NCBI GenBank assembly: GCA_035505915.1
Contig: DATJQI010000054.1
Span: 1 to 64,000, forward strand
Direction: 5' to 3'
Length of the DNA stretch: 64,000 bases
DNA from: 40CM-2-70-7 sp035505915
Lineage (GTDB): Bacteria; Gemmatimonadota; Gemmatimonadetes; Gemmatimonadales; GWC2-71-9
Shown in pieces: positions 53,370 to 63,125 of the stretch (the first letter of the stretch is position 1; every line of letters begins with the position of its first letter). A program made the translations under genes and the position numbers. A model generated the notes under the pieces. That model ran no database searches. It was not told where the DNA came from and saw only the letters and a list, made by a program, of their open reading frames with translations.

Positions 53370-55432
53370 TGTCGCTCGAGCTCAACGCGCCGGTCAAGTT
53401 CCTGAAAGGCGTGGGCCCGAAGCGCGCGGAAGCCCTGGCCCGGCTGGGGGTCCGGACCGTGGGCGATCTCCTCTATCACGTCCCGCACCGGTACCTCGAC
53501 GCGACGACCGTGACGGCGTTCGCCCGGGCGCGCGCCGGCGTGGAGCTGACCGGCGTGGGGCGCGTGGTGCACACCGGGATCATCCCCACCCGACGGGGTC
53601 TCCGGGTGTTCCGCGCCGTGCTCAAGGACGAGAGCGGCGTCCTCGAGTGCGCCTGGCCCGGCCAGCCGTTTCTGGAGCGGACGATCAAGCCCGGGCAGCT
53701 CCTGCTGGTGACGGGCCCGGTGCGGTACTACCACGGACGCCAGCTTGCGCCGCGCGAGTTCATCATCCTCGCGGAGCCGGGGGAAGAGGGCCCCGACGGG
53801 GGCGTCGTGTTGCCGGTCTATCCGGCCACGGAGGGCCTGAGCCACAAGCAGATCCGCGCCCTCATCCATCCCCACCTGGACGCGCTGCTCGAGCTGATCC
53901 GTGATCCGCACCCCCCGGCGCTGCGGGCCCGCGTGGGGATCCCGGAGCTGCGGCTCGCCCTGGCCGCCGTCCACCGTCCCGGCACGCCGGCGGACGCGGA
54001 GGCCGGCCGGCGGCGGCTCGCGTTCGACGAGTTCTTCGACCAGCAGCTGGTCCAGGCCCGCGCGCGCTTTCTCGCCAAGCGGGCCCGCACCGGCATTTCC
54101 TTCGAGCTGCGCCGGGAGCTCACCACCGCGCTGAAGGAGCATCTGCCGTTCACCCTCACCGGCGACCAGCGGAAGGCCATCCGGGAGATCACGGACGACA
54201 TGACCGCACGGGAGCGGATGCACCGGCTCCTGATGGGGGACGTGGGGACGGGGAAGACCGTGGTCGCGCTGTTCGCGATGCTCCTCGCGGTGGAGAACGA
54301 GTTCCAGGCGGCCATCATGGCTCCCACGGAGCTCCTGGCGGAGCAGCATCACGCCACGCTCACCCGCCTCCTGGGCCCCCTCGACCTCCGCCCCGACCTC
54401 CTGATCGGCCGGCTGTCGCCCGCGGAGAAGGACGCGGCGCGCGACCGGATCGGCCGCGGCGCGTCCCGGATCGTGGTCGGGACGCACGCGCTGATTCAGG
54501 AATCGGTGGCCTTCCGCCGCCTCGGCCTCGCGGTGGTGGACGAGCAGCACCGCTTCGGGGTCGAGCAGCGGGCGGCGCTGGTCGAGAAAGGAGACGCGCC
54601 GGACGTCCTGCTTCTCACCGCCACGCCCATCCCGCGGTCCCTGGCGCTCACCCTGTACGGCGACCTCGACGTCACCCGCCTGCAGGAGCGCCCGCCGGGG
54701 CGGGGCCATCTCAAGACCGCGCTGCGCACCGAGTCGGCGCGGCCGAAGATCTACGACTTCCTGAAGAAAGAGCTGGCCGCCGGGCGCCAGGCGTACGTGG
54801 TCTATCCGGTCATCGACGAATCGGAAAAGGTGGATCTCCGGGCGGCGACCACGATGGCGGATGCGCTGCGCAAGATCTTCGGCGACGATCGCGTCGGCCT
54901 GGTACACGGACGGATGAAGGCGGAAGACCGGGATCGCGCCATGCGCGCGTTCCGAGACAACACGGTGCCGCTGCTCGTGGCGACCACGGTGATCGAAGTC
55001 GGGATCGACGTCCCCAACGCCACGGTGATGGTCATCGAGCACGCCGAGCGGTTCGGCCTGGCCCAGCTGCACCAGCTGCGGGGGCGCGTGGGCCGCGGCA
55101 GCGAAAGCAGTCACTGCATCCTGTTGTCCGACGTGCCCGAGGCGGCGGAGCGGCTGCGCGCGTTCACCGAAACCACCGACGGCTTCGCCATCGCCGAGCT
55201 GGATCTGCGGGAGCGCGGCATGGGAGAGCTGGCGGGAGCCCGGCAGTCGGGCGGCGCGGCCCTGCGGTTCGTGCACTGGGATACCGACCTGCCCCTGCTC
55301 GAAGCGGCGCGCACGGCGGCGGGCGCGATCATCGCGGCGGATCCGGCGCTGACCCGGCCCGAGCACGCGGCCTACCGGGCCCGGATCCTCCAGCGCTACG
55401 AACGGGGCTTCGAGCTCTTTCGCGTCGGCTAG
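53369..55432 (+). CDS. recG: ATP-dependent DNA helicase RecG
   Basis: 687 residues. Remodels stalled replication forks and branched DNA. N-terminal wedge/OB domain with LKGVGPKRAEALARLGVRTVGDLLYHVPHRYLD; helicase motif I MGDVGTGKTVVAL, motif II VVDEQHRFGVEQR, motif III LLTATPIPRSLALTLYGDLDVT, motif V/VI ATTVIEVGIDVPNATVMVIEHAERFGLAQLHQLRGRVGRG, and the TRG-like DGFAIAELDLRERGMGELAGARQSG. Length is normal. Its stop TAG lies in a CTAG shared with the opposing gene. Confidence 0.96.
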   Translation: MSLELNAPVKFLKGVGPKRAEALARLGVRTVGDLLYHVPHRYLDATTVTAFARARAGVELTGVGRVVHTGIIPTRRGLRVFRAVLKDESGVLECAWPGQPFLERTIKPGQLLLVTGPVRYYHGRQLAPREFIILAEPGEEGPDGGVVLPVYPATEGLSHKQIRALIHPHLDALLELIRDPHPPALRARVGIPELRLALAAVHRPGTPADAEAGRRRLAFDEFFDQQLVQARARFLAKRARTGISFELRRELTTALKEHLPFTLTGDQRKAIREITDDMTARERMHRLLMGDVGTGKTVVALFAMLLAVENEFQAAIMAPTELLAEQHHATLTRLLGPLDLRPDLLIGRLSPAEKDAARDRIGRGASRIVVGTHALIQESVAFRRLGLAVVDEQHRFGVEQRAALVEKGDAPDVLLLTATPIPRSLALTLYGDLDVTRLQERPPGRGHLKTALRTESARPKIYDFLKKELAAGRQAYVVYPVIDESEKVDLRAATTMADALRKIFGDDRVGLVHGRMKAEDRDRAMRAFRDNTVPLLVATTVIEVGIDVPNATVMVIEHAERFGLAQLHQLRGRVGRGSESSHCILLSDVPEAAERLRAFTETTDGFAIAELDLRERGMGELAGARQSGGAALRFVHWDTDLPLLEAARTAAGAIIAADPALTRPEHAAYRARILQRYERGFELFRVG

Positions 55433-55917
55433 AAGGCGAGCCGGAGAGCGACGCCGGCCCCGTCCGGGGTGGGCGCGACCGAGACACTCAGGGGATGGAC
55501 CGGAATGTTGCGGGGAGTGTGGGACCGGCCCCGGATCTCCGTGACGAAGAGGCCCACCGCCGCGAGGAGGCTGACCTGTCCGGCGACCAGGCGCCACCGG
55601 GCGCGGTGGTCGTAGTACAGGGCGAGCTGGTAGTCGTACTCGGCGGGATAGTAGCGGTACCGGCCGTCGGACCCGATGGCGCAGTTCTGGCTGTTGTTCA
55701 GACAGATGCCGAGCAGGGCGTTCCAGGCGGTGTTCGAGTGCCGATGCTGCTCGATGGCGAGCGCGGTGAAGGTGACCGCCCCGGCCGCCGCGACCCACTT
55801 CCCGTAGTGCACCGCGGCGTGCTTCCAGGCCGAACGGGGCGCCGAGTCCACGACCGACTGCGCCCGGACCCCGGAGCCCGTCAGCCCGAGGATCAGGAGC
55901 AGGGTGGCCCGCCTCAT
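55429..55917 (-). CDS. Secreted small protein with membrane segments, unknown
   Basis: 162 residues: an N-terminal signal peptide (RRATLLLILGLTGSGVRAQS), then two further hydrophobic stretches (KWVAAAGAVTFTALAIEQHRH and WRLVAGQVSLLAAVGLFVTEIRG) and a C-terminal VSVAPTPDGAGVALRLAF resembling a final outer-membrane strand. Short Tyr/Asp-rich loop (YRYYPAEYDYQLALYYDHRARW) in the middle. No recognised family; outer-envelope location inferred. Its ATG overlaps the stop of the upstream propeller gene. Its stop is palindromic with that of recG (CTAG, 55429-55432). Confidence 0.65.
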   Translation of the reverse strand: MRRATLLLILGLTGSGVRAQSVVDSAPRSAWKHAAVHYGKWVAAAGAVTFTALAIEQHRHSNTAWNALLGICLNNSQNCAIGSDGRYRYYPAEYDYQLALYYDHRARWRLVAGQVSLLAAVGLFVTEIRGRSHTPRNIPVHPLSVSVAPTPDGAGVALRLAF

Positions 55918-57014
55918 TGGTACGCCACCACTTCGCCGCGATCGCCGATGATGATCAGGCGGCCGTCCCGGACCACCGGCGGTTGCTCCACCGGTCCTTC
56001 CACCGACACCCGCCACCGCTCGGCGCCGCTCAGGGCGTCCACGCACCGGATCGTGCCGGCCACATCCGCGACGAGCACGTCGCGCGCCAGGGGGGTGGGG
56101 CCGGCGACCGCGATGATCCCGAGCTCCACGCTCCGCGCTTGCGCCGGGGCCGCCACCGGCACCAGCACGAGCCGGCCGGTCCGGGTCAGCACGAACAGCG
56201 TGTCCCGCGCGAGGGCCGGCGAGCCGTAGACGCCGACGCCGAGGTCCAGCGTCCACGCCGTGTCCAGCGTCCCCGGCGTGAGGGCGGCGATCACGCCGCT
56301 GACGGTCGCGAGGTAGATCCGGTTGCCGTCGGTGGCCGGCGTGGCCAGCACCGGGCCCGGCGCCGCGGCGCGGTGGCGCACGTCGCCGGTCGCGGGGTCG
56401 AGCAGGTACAGGGTGTCGTCGGTGGTGGCGACGAAGACCCCCGCGGCGGTGGGGACGGGCGCGGCCCGCACGGAGCCCGAGACCCGGCGCCGCCACCGGA
56501 TCGTGCCGCTGTCCGCGTCGATCGCCAGGACCTGGCCGGTCTCGGTTCCCGCGAACAGCTGCCCGTCCTTGAGGGCCAGCGACGCCGCGACGTCCCCGGC
56601 CTTGACGCTCCACACCGTTTTCCCGGAGGCGAGCGCGAGGGCGTAGACCCGGCCTTGCGGGCTCTCCTCGGTGGCGACGTAGACGCGCGTGGCGGAGAGG
56701 AGGGGGCCGCCGTGGATGGTGCCCGAGAGCCGGTGATCCCACAGCACCTGGCCCGAGTCGGCGCCCAGCAGCACGACCATCCGCTCGGTGGTGCCGATGG
56801 CCACCACGTTCTGGCCCACGGCGGGAGCGCCGCGCACTTCGCGGCCGGCGTGCCGGCGCCAGGCGAGGCGAGGCAGCGAGTCCATCCGCGCGGTGGCGGA
56901 CATGTCGTGGGCCGGAGACCCGAGATACACCGGCCAGAGCACGTTCTGCTCCGCCGGGCCGTGCCGGATCACGGGCGCGCACGCCATCGCGTTGACAGTC
57001 CCGAGCACCGCCAC
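55914..57014 (-). CDS. PQQ-like beta-propeller lipoprotein
   Basis: 366 residues of repeated beta-propeller blades, recognisable as PQQ/YVTN-type units: GQVLWDHRLSGTIHGGPLLSATRVYVAT, GKTVWSVKAGDVAASLALKDGQLFAGT, GTIRWRRRVSGSVRAAPVPTAAGVFVAT, GAERWRVSVEGPVEQPPVVRDGRLIIIGD. A lipobox-like LGTVNAMAC is at the N-terminus. The GTG at 57014 gives a very short, uncharged leader; a TTG at 57038 would give a proper basic n-region (RHSGG) but overlaps the asnS start codon. Similar to BamB-type or extracytoplasmic propellers. No bam genes adjacent, so BamB is not claimed. Confidence 0.72.
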   Translation of the reverse strand: MAVLGTVNAMACAPVIRHGPAEQNVLWPVYLGSPAHDMSATARMDSLPRLAWRRHAGREVRGAPAVGQNVVAIGTTERMVVLLGADSGQVLWDHRLSGTIHGGPLLSATRVYVATEESPQGRVYALALASGKTVWSVKAGDVAASLALKDGQLFAGTETGQVLAIDADSGTIRWRRRVSGSVRAAPVPTAAGVFVATTDDTLYLLDPATGDVRHRAAAPGPVLATPATDGNRIYLATVSGVIAALTPGTLDTAWTLDLGVGVYGSPALARDTLFVLTRTGRLVLVPVAAPAQARSVELGIIAVAGPTPLARDVLVADVAGTIRCVDALSGAERWRVSVEGPVEQPPVVRDGRLIIIGDRGEVVAYQ

Positions 57015-57020
57015 TAGTAT
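56992..57020 (+). promoter_or_regulatory. Strong candidate promoter of asnS (leaderless)
   Basis: TTGACA (56992-56997), 17-base spacer, TAGTAT (57015-57020). The asnS ATG is 9 bases after the -10; start site predicted 2-3 bases before the codon. The promoter overlaps the first codons of the divergent propeller gene. Confidence 0.7.
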
Positions 57021-57029
57021 GCCGCCGCT

Positions 57030-58309
<1,280 letters not shown>

Positions 58310-58328
<19 letters not shown>

Positions 58329-59089
58329 GCCTTCACTTCGTCCCAGAGCCGGTCCAGCTCCGCCAATCCCATCGTCCCGAGGTCGAGCCCGCGCTCCTCG
58401 GCCATCCGTTCGACGCGTTCGAAGCGATGCGTGAACTTCGCGTTGGCCTTCTCGAGAGCGGCGCGCGGATCGACGCCCAGCTTGCGGGAGAGGTTCACGA
58501 CCGCGAACAACAAGTCGCCGACCTCCGCTTCTAACGCGTCCCGCTTTCCGCTTCCCGCCTCGCGAACCACCTCGCCGAGCTCCTCCCGCACCTTCTCCAC
58601 GGGACCCGTCGCGTCGGGCCAGTCGAATCCGACGCCGGCCGCGCGTTCCTGGAGCCGGTACGCCATCAGCAAGTGGGGCAGGGTGGGCGGGAGACCGGAG
58701 AGGGTGCCCCGCTTCCCCGTTCCCGGCTCGGCCTTCAGGGCCTCCCGCTTTCCGGCTTCCCACGTCTTCGGCCTCTCGCCGAGCCCGAACAAATGGGGGT
58801 GGCGCCGCCACATCTTCTCTTCGAGTCCGCGCACGACCGCTTCGGCGTCGAAGGCGCCGCGCTCCTCGCCGATGACGATCTGGAAGGCGAGGTTGAGGAG
58901 GAGATCCCCCAGCTCCGCCCGCACCTGGGCCGCATCGCCCCCGCCGATGGCGTGATCGAGCTCCAAGGCTTCCTCCACCAGGTACGGGCGGAGGGTCTCG
59001 GCGGTCTGAGCGGCGTCCCAGGGGCAGCGGGCACGGAGATCGCGCACGAGCGCGAGGCTCCGGCCCAGCGCGCCATCGGTGTGGCTCAC
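58310..59089 (-). CDS. mazG: MazG-type nucleotide pyrophosphohydrolase
   Basis: 259 residues from GTG 59089, with a duplicated MazG fold. It hydrolyses NTPs to NMP and PPi, limiting non-canonical nucleotides and ppGpp. Repeat 1: CPWDAAQTAETLRPYLVEEALEL..AELGDLLLNLAFQ; repeat 2: REELGEVVREAGSGKRDALEAEVGDLLFAVVNLSRKLGVDP, with EExxE and ExxD metal ligands in both. The peptide REAGSGKR (176-183) matches one in the VWA protein and is encoded by the same repeat. Two more related repeats (near 110-128) give WEAGKREA and GTGKRG in the linker. An ATG 60 bases upstream (59149) is possible but runs into the alr promoter region. Confidence 0.9.
58537..58764 (-). repeat. Three GGGAAGCGGGAAG-like elements inside mazG
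   Basis: On the plus strand: CGTCCCGCTTTCCGCTTCCC GCC TCGCG (58537-58564), GCCCCGCTTCCCCGTTCCCG GCTC (58706-58729), CCTCCCGCTTTCCGGCTTCC CACG (58741-58764). All three have the same orientation and, read on the coding strand, resemble the 51281-51304 copy. They fall in helix-connecting parts of MazG and keep the frame. Confidence 0.55.
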
Positions 59090-59151
59090 GGTCGACTCGC
59101 GGTATGGTTCGAGCGAAACATAACCCGCGGCGCTGGAACCGCTTCTCATCC

Positions 59152-59180
59152 TTGCATCTGCGGTGGCCCGCTCCTATCAT
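59152..59180 (+). promoter_or_regulatory. Candidate promoter of alr operon (leaderless)
   Basis: TTGCAT (59152-59157), 17-base spacer, TATCAT (59175-59180). The alr GTG at 59191 is 10 bases after the -10. This supports 59191 as the start; the in-frame ATG at 59104 lies upstream of the promoter. Confidence 0.55.
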
Positions 59181-59190
59181 TCGCGCGCCC

Positions 59191-60288
59191 GTGAGCACCC
59201 AACCCCAGTCCACCGATCGAAACCGTCAACACCGTGCGTGGGTGGAAGTGGACTTCGGCGCGCTGGTGGAGAACGCCCGCACCATCGCCCGGGTCTCCGG
59301 GGCGCCGCTCCTGCCGGTCATCAAGGCGGATGCATATGGGCTGGGGGCCGTGGGGGCCGCGAAGGCTCTCGAGTCTCTCGATCCGTGGGGCTACGCGGTC
59401 GCGACCGTGGAAGAGGGCGCCGAGCTGCGGGCGGCCGGCATCGGCCGGCGCCTGCTGGTGTTCGCGCCCGCCCAGGCTCCTTCGTTCCCGGACTTCGAGC
59501 GCCACCGGCTCACGCCGGTCTTCGATCACCTGCCGGCGCTTCGCGAGTGGCGGGCCCGGGGGGACGGCGCGTTCCATCTGGAGGTCGACACCGGGATGTC
59601 GCGGACCGGAGTGCGGCCGGAAGATCTGGGCGAGTGGCGCGACCTGCTCGACACACCGTCGTTCGAAGGGTGCTTCACGCAGTTTCATTCGGCCCACAAG
59701 GATCTGGGCGCCACGACGACCCAGTGGGAGAGGCTGACGGAGGCGGTCCGGACCTTCGCGCGACGGCCGCTGGTGGTTCACGCCGCGAACAGCGCGGGGG
59801 CCCTGCGCGGCCGGCGCTTTGCGGGGGACGCCGTCCGGCCCGGTCTCTTTCTATATGGAGGCGCTCCGGGGGCCGGCCTGCCGGAGGGGAAGCCCGTCGC
59901 CCGGGTTCAGGCGCGGGTGCTGAGCGTGCGCCGGATCGCGGCGGGGGACAGCGTGAGCTACGGCGCGACGTGGCACGCCGCGCGCGCGACGACCATCGCG
60001 ACGCTCGGCATCGGGTACGCCGACGGCGTGCGCCGGTCCATCGTGCGGGACGCGGAAGCGCACGTGCTCGTGAACGGGGTCCGGTTCCCCTATGCCGGCA
60101 CGGTCACCATGGATCTGACCATGATCGACGTCGGCGCGGCGCGGGTCGAGCGGGGGGACGTCGCCACCGTGCTGGGCGCCGCCGAACGAGAGGTCATCAC
60201 CCTGGCGCAGGTCGCCGCCTGGAGTCAGGAGAGCCAGTACGTCATCCTGACGGGGCTGGGCCCGCGCCTCGCCCGGCTGCCGGTATGA
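59191..60288 (+). CDS. alr: Alanine racemase
   Basis: 365 residues from GTG 59191. PLP enzyme that makes D-Ala for peptidoglycan. PLP lysine K45 in LLPVIKADAYGLG; catalytic Tyr Y257 in DSVSYGATWHA; other signatures FHLEVDTGMSRTGV, HAANSAGAL, RPGLFLYGG, GIGYADGVRR, GTVTMDLTMIDV. Normal length, opens an operon with deoB and cdd. An extra N-terminal read-through to 59104 is open but not homologous to Alr and precedes the promoter. Confidence 0.94.
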   Translation: MSTQPQSTDRNRQHRAWVEVDFGALVENARTIARVSGAPLLPVIKADAYGLGAVGAAKALESLDPWGYAVATVEEGAELRAAGIGRRLLVFAPAQAPSFPDFERHRLTPVFDHLPALREWRARGDGAFHLEVDTGMSRTGVRPEDLGEWRDLLDTPSFEGCFTQFHSAHKDLGATTTQWERLTEAVRTFARRPLVVHAANSAGALRGRRFAGDAVRPGLFLYGGAPGAGLPEGKPVARVQARVLSVRRIAAGDSVSYGATWHAARATTIATLGIGYADGVRRSIVRDAEAHVLVNGVRFPYAGTVTMDLTMIDVGAARVERGDVATVLGAAEREVITLAQVAAWSQESQYVILTGLGPRLARLPV

Positions 60289-61460
60289 GCGCCGGCGCCC
60301 GGCGCGCGGCCATCATCGTGCTCGACGGCGTGGGCATCGGGGCCGCGCCGTCCACCGCGGCGTACGGCGACGCGGGAAGCGATACCCTGGGGAACGTGGC
60401 GCGGGCGGTCGGCGGGTTGTCCCTCCCCAACCTGGAGCAGCTCGGGCTCGGGTGGTGCCGACCCATCGCGGGGCTGGGGCGGCCGGCGGCGCCCCGAGCC
60501 GCGTACGGCGTGGCGCTGCCGGCGTCGGCGGGCAAGGACAGCACCACGGGTCACTGGGAGCTCTGCGGCGTCCTCCTCGAGCGGCCTTTCCGGACCTACC
60601 CGCGGGGATTCCCCGAAGCGCTGCTGGCCGAGTTCAGCCGGCGGACCGGGCGGGGGTGTCTCGGAAACAAGGCCGCCTCCGGCACCGCGATCATCGCGGA
60701 GCTGGGGGCGGAGCACCAGCGGACCGGTCGGTGGATCATTTATACGTCGGCGGACTCGGTGTTTCAGATAGCGGCCCACGAGGGGACGGTCCCCTTGGAG
60801 GAGCTGTACGGTGCCTGCCGGATCGCCCGGGAGCTCCTGGTGGGCGACGAGGCGGTTTCCCGGGTGATCGCGCGGCCTTTTGCGGGCGCGGCGCCCGATT
60901 ACCGGCGGACGGCCAACCGCCGGGACTTCTCCATCGAGCCTCCCCAGGCGACCTTGCTGGACCGCCTGGCCGAGCTCGGGATCCCCCGGGTGGGGGTCGG
61001 CAAGGTGGACGATCTGTTCGCGGGGCGGGGAATCACCAGTACGCACACGCCCACGAATCCGGACGCGTACCGGTTGGTGGAGCGCGCGCTGGAAACGATG
61101 GATTCCGGATTCCTGTTCGTGAACGTCATCGAGTTCGACCAGAGCTGGGGGCACCGAAACGACGTGGCGGGGTTTCATCAAGGGCTCCAGGCGCTCGACG
61201 CGTGGATTCCCAGGCTGCTCGAGCGCCTGCGGGACCAGGACCTGGTGATGCTGACGGCGGACCACGGGAACGATCCGACCACGCCGTCGACCGATCACTC
61301 CCGCGAGGCGGTGCCGGTGCTGGTCTGCGGGCCGCGGGTTCGTGCGGTCGCGCTGGGTGAGCGCCGGACCTTCGCCGACTTGGGAGCGACGGTCGCGGAG
61401 CATCTCGGGGCCGGGGCGTTGGCGGCGGGGACCTCCTTTCATGGCCTGGTCTGGTCGTGA
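60285..61460 (+). CDS. deoB: Phosphopentomutase DeoB
   Basis: 391 residues from ATG 60285 (ATGA overlap with alr). Interconverts (deoxy)ribose-1-phosphate and -5-phosphate in nucleoside salvage. Metal and catalytic motifs: IIVLDGVGIGAAP, ASAGKDSTTGHWE (catalytic Thr), IYTSADSVFQIAAHEGTVPLEELY, VGKVDDLFAGRGIT, FVNVIEFDQSWGHRND, TADHGNDPTTPSTDHSREAVPVLV. Followed by cdd, a related salvage enzyme. Confidence 0.95.
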   Translation: MSAGARRAAIIVLDGVGIGAAPSTAAYGDAGSDTLGNVARAVGGLSLPNLEQLGLGWCRPIAGLGRPAAPRAAYGVALPASAGKDSTTGHWELCGVLLERPFRTYPRGFPEALLAEFSRRTGRGCLGNKAASGTAIIAELGAEHQRTGRWIIYTSADSVFQIAAHEGTVPLEELYGACRIARELLVGDEAVSRVIARPFAGAAPDYRRTANRRDFSIEPPQATLLDRLAELGIPRVGVGKVDDLFAGRGITSTHTPTNPDAYRLVERALETMDSGFLFVNVIEFDQSWGHRNDVAGFHQGLQALDAWIPRLLERLRDQDLVMLTADHGNDPTTPSTDHSREAVPVLVCGPRVRAVALGERRTFADLGATVAEHLGAGALAAGTSFHGLVWS

Positions 61461-61846
61461 CCGGCGATCTGGTCCGCCGGGCCCGCGACGTGATGCGGAA
61501 CGCGCACGCCCCGTATTCGCGGTTCCCCGTGGGCGCCGCCATCGAAGGGTCGGACGGCTCCGTGCACGTCGGGTGCAACGTCGAGAGCGCGTCGTACGGC
61601 TTGACCATCTGCGCCGAGCGGATGGCGCTGGGCGCGGCGGTGGCGGCGGGGGTGAAGCGGATCACCCGCGTGGTGGTGACGACCGACGTGGATCCGCCGG
61701 CGGCCCCGTGCGGCGCCTGCCGCCAGCTGCTCGCGGAGTTCGGACTGACCATGGAGATCCGCGCCGTGGGTCCCACCACGGAGCGGCGCTGGACCCTCGG
61801 GGAGCTGCTCCCCGATGCTTTCACCCGGGAGACGCTGGAGCGATGA
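61457..61846 (+). CDS. cdd: Cytidine deaminase
   Basis: 129 residues, small tetrameric type. Converts cytidine to uridine. Zinc site C52-A-E54 (ICAERMAL) and P84-C85-G-A-C88-R-Q (PCGACRQLL). N-terminal HAPYSRFPVGAAIEGSDG and NVESASYGLTICAER. GTGA overlap with deoB; together they degrade pyrimidine nucleosides. Confidence 0.95.
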   Translation: MTGDLVRRARDVMRNAHAPYSRFPVGAAIEGSDGSVHVGCNVESASYGLTICAERMALGAAVAAGVKRITRVVVTTDVDPPAAPCGACRQLLAEFGLTMEIRAVGPTTERRWTLGELLPDAFTRETLER

Positions 61847-61850
61847 CCCT

Positions 61851-63125
61851 GTGACGTTCGGCCGCCGGACCCTGCTCGCGCTCGGGCTCACTGGTCTTCT
61901 GGTAGCGTGCACCGAGGAGACCACCGCGCCCGGGAGGTGCCCCGCCTTCTGTCCCGGCGGTCAGCTGTCCGTCGTGGACACCGTGCTGAACATCATCTCC
62001 CGGGACTCGAGCTACGTCGGCTACGTCGTGCCGGAGAGCGCCGGCGTGATGATGGCGGTGAACTTCGGAGGCGTGGACGCGCGGCCCATCTTCACGCTCG
62101 GTGGCGTGTCGACCCGCATCGCCGTGAACAGCGCCGACACCACCACCGACACCGCGCAGTCCGTCGACTCGGCCCTCCTGACGATGACCATCGCGCGCCG
62201 TGACACGCTGGCGACGAATCTCCGGATCAACCTGTACCGCATGCCGCTGTCCATCGGTCCCACGACGACGCTGGCCGACCTGTCGGGACCCTTCACGGAT
62301 TCGCTCCTCCGGACCATCAATGTGGACAGCCTGCTGGCGCTGCCGGGCGGCGTCGACTCGGCCTCGGGCGACTCGGCGGTGTATACCGACACCACCCACA
62401 TCGGCGTGCGGGTGGTGATGAAGCTCAACGCCGTCCAGGCGAACTACATGGCCGCCGACTCGGGCCGCTCGGCGTTCGGCATCCGCATCACGGCCGACTC
62501 GCTGGCCAGCGTGGCCTTCAATACCGTGACGGGCGGCAGCGGGCCGATCTTCAGCTGGTGGGGGACGTACGACTCGTCGGGCACCTCGGTCTCCCGGCGG
62601 TTCGGCACCGCCGTCAACCTGTTCAACTCGTACGTCTCGAACGTCAGCGCGCCGACCCTCGACTCCAACCTGATCGTCGGAGGTGTGCCCTCGGCGCGCT
62701 CGATCCTCCGGTTCACGCTGCCCCGCAACATCCGCGACTCGTCCCAGATCGTGCGCGCCACGTTGACGATGATTCCGGTGGCCGCTCCCGTGGGCGTTCC
62801 GTCCGATTCGCTGCTCCTGGTGGTGTACCGCCTCGGGACCGACGTCGGCGCCAAGTCGCCGATCGCCGTCGCGACCATCGCGGATTCGTCCCTGCTGGTG
62901 GTGGCGGCCGTCCCCATCGGTCACGCCGACACGATCGCGACGGACATCACGGACATCGTCCGCTTCTGGCAGGCCGACACGCTCGTGCCGCAATCCGTGA
63001 TGATCCGGCAGGCGCCCGAGGGAGGAAACCTCATATCGGTGCGCCTGTATTCGACGCGCTCGCCGGCGTTCCGGCCGGCCCTGCACGTCACCTACGTTCC
63101 CCGCTTCGCGTTCGGAAACCCGTGA
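61851..63125 (+). CDS. Lipoprotein with DNRLRE-like C-terminal domain, unknown
   Basis: 424 residues from GTG 61851. Lipoprotein leader FGRRTLLALGLTGLLVAC with the lipobox LLVAC. The mature protein is Ser/Asp/Thr-rich beta sequence. The C-terminal ~140 residues (SILRFTLPRNIRDSSQIVRATLTM.., DITDIVRFWQ.., VMIRQAPEGGNLISVRLYSTRSPAFRPALHVTY) resemble the DNRLRE-type beta-sandwich domains found on secreted proteins. Translation probably coupled to the next gene, which starts on its stop codon. Exact function unknown. Confidence 0.68.
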   Translation: MTFGRRTLLALGLTGLLVACTEETTAPGRCPAFCPGGQLSVVDTVLNIISRDSSYVGYVVPESAGVMMAVNFGGVDARPIFTLGGVSTRIAVNSADTTTDTAQSVDSALLTMTIARRDTLATNLRINLYRMPLSIGPTTTLADLSGPFTDSLLRTINVDSLLALPGGVDSASGDSAVYTDTTHIGVRVVMKLNAVQANYMAADSGRSAFGIRITADSLASVAFNTVTGGSGPIFSWWGTYDSSGTSVSRRFGTAVNLFNSYVSNVSAPTLDSNLIVGGVPSARSILRFTLPRNIRDSSQIVRATLTMIPVAAPVGVPSDSLLLVVYRLGTDVGAKSPIAVATIADSSLLVVAAVPIGHADTIATDITDIVRFWQADTLVPQSVMIRQAPEGGNLISVRLYSTRSPAFRPALHVTYVPRFAFGNP